The notes under the pieces are model-generated. The model was not told where the DNA came from, made no database searches, and saw only the letters and a list, made by a program, of their open reading frames with translations. Both the position numbers and the translations under genes were made by a program. Source: Candidatus Dormiibacterota bacterium (GTDB lineage Bacteria; Chloroflexota; Dormibacteria; Dormibacterales; Dormibacteraceae). From it: 64,000 nt of DNA. How positions within the stretch are numbered: the stretch's first letter is position 1; the number at the start of each line of letters is the position of its first letter. The stretch covers positions 1 through 64,000 of the forward strand of contig JAMXLM010000040.1 of NCBI GenBank assembly GCA_024280995.1, in the 5' to 3' direction. Below, piece after piece: positions 62,096 through 64,000 of this stretch.

Positions 62096-63370
62096 GTGAC
62101 CGCAAACATCACCACGATGACCTTCCGCGCCCTCGACAAGGAGGACCCGGAGGTCGCGCAGCTGATCCGCAACGAGTTCAAGCGGCAGTCCGAAACCCTC
62201 GAGCTGATCGCCTCGGAGAACCTCACCAGCCCGGCCATCCTCGAAGCTCTCGGCACCCTGCTGACCAACAAGTACGCCGAGGGATATCCCGGGCGCCGGT
62301 ACTACGGCGGCACGGGCGAGGTCATCGACAAGATCGAGACGCTCGCCGTCGACCGCGCAAAGGAGCTGTTCGGCGCCGACTACGTAAACGTTCAGCCGCA
62401 CTCGGGTTCGCAGGCCAACGCCGCGGTCTACATGGCGGTGTGCAAGCCGGGCGATCGGGTCATGGGCATGGACCTGAGCGCCGGCGGGCATCTCACCCAC
62501 GGCAGCCCGGCCAACTTCTCCGGCAAGCTCTACGAGATCCACTCGTACGGAGTAGACCGCGAGACCGAGCGGATCGACTACGACCAGGTGCAGCGGATGG
62601 CCGAGGAGGTCCGCCCAAAGATGCTCCTCGCCGGCTTCTCCGCCTATTCACGCGTCGTCGACTGGGCCCGCATGCGCCAGATAGCGGACTCGATCGAAGC
62701 GACGCTTTTCGTCGACATGGCCCACGTGGCCGGCCTGGTTGCCGGCGGGGTGTATCCGTCGCCGATACCTCACGCCGCCATCACGACGACGACCACGCAG
62801 AAGACTCTGCGTGGGGCGTGGGGGGCGATCATCCTCTGCCGCAATGACTGGCAGAAGGCGATCGACTCCGCCGTGTTCCCTGGCACCCAGGGCGGACCGC
62901 TGATGCACGCGATCGCGGCCAAGGCCGTGTGCTTCGGGGAGGCGCTCAAGCCGGACTTCAAGGTTTACGCGAAGCAGGTCGTGGCCAACGCAAAGGCGAT
63001 GTCCGAGCAGCTCATGAAGCGAGGGCTGCGCCTGGTCAGCGGCGGGACCGACAACCACCTGATGCTCATCGACCTTCGCCCGCAAAAGCGGACCGGAAAG
63101 CAGGTCCAGGACATCGCCGACGGCGTGGGCATCACCCTGAACCGCAACTCGATCCCGTTTGACGACGCGTCCAAGTTCAACCCCAGCGGGGTTCGTGTGG
63201 GCACGCCGCTGGTCACAACGCGGGGCATGAAAGAGGACGAGATGGTCGTGATCGCGGATTGCATCGCCGACCTGGTCGAGCGCATCGACGACCCGGCGAC
63301 TCTCGACTCGGTGCACGAGCGCGCGCTCGAGCTGTGCAGGAAGTTCCCGATCCCGTACGCGTTTGACTGA
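62096..63370 (+). CDS. glyA: Serine hydroxymethyltransferase
   Basis: PLP enzyme interconverting serine and glycine with tetrahydrofolate. 424 residues from GTG 62096. LELIASENLTSPAILEA, YPGRRYYGG, DMAHVAGLVAGG, and PLP lysine Lys236 in TQKTLRGAWG. The usual sequence is THKTLRGPRG, so the His before the lysine is Gln235 and the following Pro-Arg is Ala-Trp. FDDASKFNPSGVRVGTPLVTTRG near the end is standard. Confidence 0.96.
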   Translation: MTANITTMTFRALDKEDPEVAQLIRNEFKRQSETLELIASENLTSPAILEALGTLLTNKYAEGYPGRRYYGGTGEVIDKIETLAVDRAKELFGADYVNVQPHSGSQANAAVYMAVCKPGDRVMGMDLSAGGHLTHGSPANFSGKLYEIHSYGVDRETERIDYDQVQRMAEEVRPKMLLAGFSAYSRVVDWARMRQIADSIEATLFVDMAHVAGLVAGGVYPSPIPHAAITTTTTQKTLRGAWGAIILCRNDWQKAIDSAVFPGTQGGPLMHAIAAKAVCFGEALKPDFKVYAKQVVANAKAMSEQLMKRGLRLVSGGTDNHLMLIDLRPQKRTGKQVQDIADGVGITLNRNSIPFDDASKFNPSGVRVGTPLVTTRGMKEDEMVVIADCIADLVERIDDPATLDSVHERALELCRKFPIPYAFD

Positions 63371-64000
63371 TTTCTTCAGCGGCGCCGCGCTCGACAACCT
63401 GACCCAACATCTCCTTCCCGGGCTCTGGCCATTCCTTGTCGCCCTTTTCGCCTGCGTCATCGCGGTACCAGGCGCGGTCTACCTCTCGCGCCGATTCGGC
63501 GTGGTCGCCCAGCCGGGAGGCAGGCACGCGCACAAACTGCCGACCCCGGAGCTCGGCGGGCTTGCGCTGTGGGCCGGCTTTGCGCTCGCAACGCTGATCT
63601 TTCTTCCGAAGGACCTGACCAGCCTTGGCGTGATCGTCGTCTCGGGACTGGCGATGGGGCTCCTGATCATCGACGACAAGCGAGGCATGCTGCCGATCGT
63701 CAAGCTCGCGGTCCAGATCGGGCTGGCGGTACTGGCCGTGCTCGCGTTCGGCGCTCAGATCAAGTTCTTCAGCCTGCCGGGCGGGCATGTCATCCAGCTG
63801 GGACTGCTGGTGGTACCCGTGAGCGTGTTCTGGCTGGTGGGCATGCAGAACACGGTCAACTTCCTCGACGGCGCGGACGGGCTGGCGGCCGGGGTCGTGG
63901 CCATCGTGGCGCTGATCCTGATGTTGGCGGCCGGCCAGCTGCGCCAGATCGAGATCGTCCAGCTGAGCGGGGCGCTCGCCGGGTGCTGCGCCGGCTTTCT
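63363..64000 (+). CDS. WecA/TagO/MraY-type polyprenyl-phosphate sugar-phosphate transferase, 3' end outside window
   Basis: Open to the window end, about 212 residues seen. Several helices; GGRHAHKLPTPELGGLAL, DDKRG, and NTVNFLDGADGLAAGVV are the GT4 signatures, with the catalytic Asp pairs present. R-H-x4-P-T-P favours the WecA/TagO branch (UDP-GlcNAc-1-P transfer to undecaprenyl-P) over MraY. TTG start at 63363 overlaps the glyA stop by 8 nt. Confidence 0.88.
   Translation, partial: MTDFFSGAALDNLTQHLLPGLWPFLVALFACVIAVPGAVYLSRRFGVVAQPGGRHAHKLPTPELGGLALWAGFALATLIFLPKDLTSLGVIVVSGLAMGLLIIDDKRGMLPIVKLAVQIGLAVLAVLAFGAQIKFFSLPGGHVIQLGLLVVPVSVFWLVGMQNTVNFLDGADGLAAGVVAIVALILMLAAGQLRQIEIVQLSGALAGCCAGF

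Overview
High-GC bacterial chromosome segment, gene-dense, with no gene-free gap over 300 bases. No phage, insertion sequence or CRISPR array was seen. The core genes (a dcw cell-wall/division cluster, type-2 IleRS, a T-box leader of the translational type, an InhA-like enoyl reductase, an F420-dependent reductase family member, a DUF3090/SCO1664 gene pair and several leaderless promoters) suggest a Terrabacteria lineage between Actinobacteria and Chloroflexota, such as Chloroflexota or Candidatus Dormibacterota. This is inferred from gene content only; no phylogeny was run.

Layout. 1-9 kb: peptidoglycan and division block murG(partial)-murC-murB-ddl-ftsQ-sbp, a proline-rich membrane protein, then ftsA-ftsZ-nrdR. 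9.3-11 kb: pgeF-yggS-yggT. 11-21.6 kb: T-box-controlled ileS, lspA, rluD, gmk, coaBC, priA, a PNPOx-like gene, def, fmt and smpB. 21.7-24 kb: a minus-strand operon (patatin, R2lox-like diiron protein, GNAT) lies between smpB and its partner ssrA (tmRNA). 24.5-27.7 kb: small protein, DDN-type reductase, LapA-like protein, LOG protein and PLD-like protein. 27.7-31 kb: cytochrome oxidase biogenesis (SCO1-TlpA fusion, ctaA, ctaB). 31-34.6 kb: MBL hydrolase, rhodanese, InhA-like FabI, RNase H-like protein, AT-hook nucleoid-like protein. 34.6-37.1 kb: acyl-CoA dehydrogenase with two MaoC hydratases. 37-43.3 kb: TetR and a membrane protein, divergent from a complete liv-type ABC operon. 43.3-50.7 kb: surface protein, SCO1664-family and DUF3090 genes, dnaK, two membrane proteins and tRNA-Thr(CGT). 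50.8-64 kb: GNAT, HtrA-like pseudoprotease, argS, MBL protein, pyrG, degenerate GlpX, M50 protease, rpmE, DUF1385, prfA, prmC, tsaC-type gene, glyA and the start of a WecA/TagO-type transferase.

Most notable: a structured leader of about 170-200 nt occurs twice, 30 kb apart in opposite orientations. Each copy ends exactly at a start codon: coaBC for one, the DUF3090 gene for the other. The copies share perfect 30-, 28- and 12-nt blocks, matching stems and a possible pseudoknot. I do not recognise it as a named RNA class; it is the best candidate here for an undescribed cis-regulatory RNA. Other highlights are an IleRS with a rearranged HIGH motif, three proteins lacking expected catalytic residues (HtrA-like, GlpX-like, CoaBC), a paired palindrome before pgeF, and strong use of NTGA start/stop overlaps and leaderless starts.
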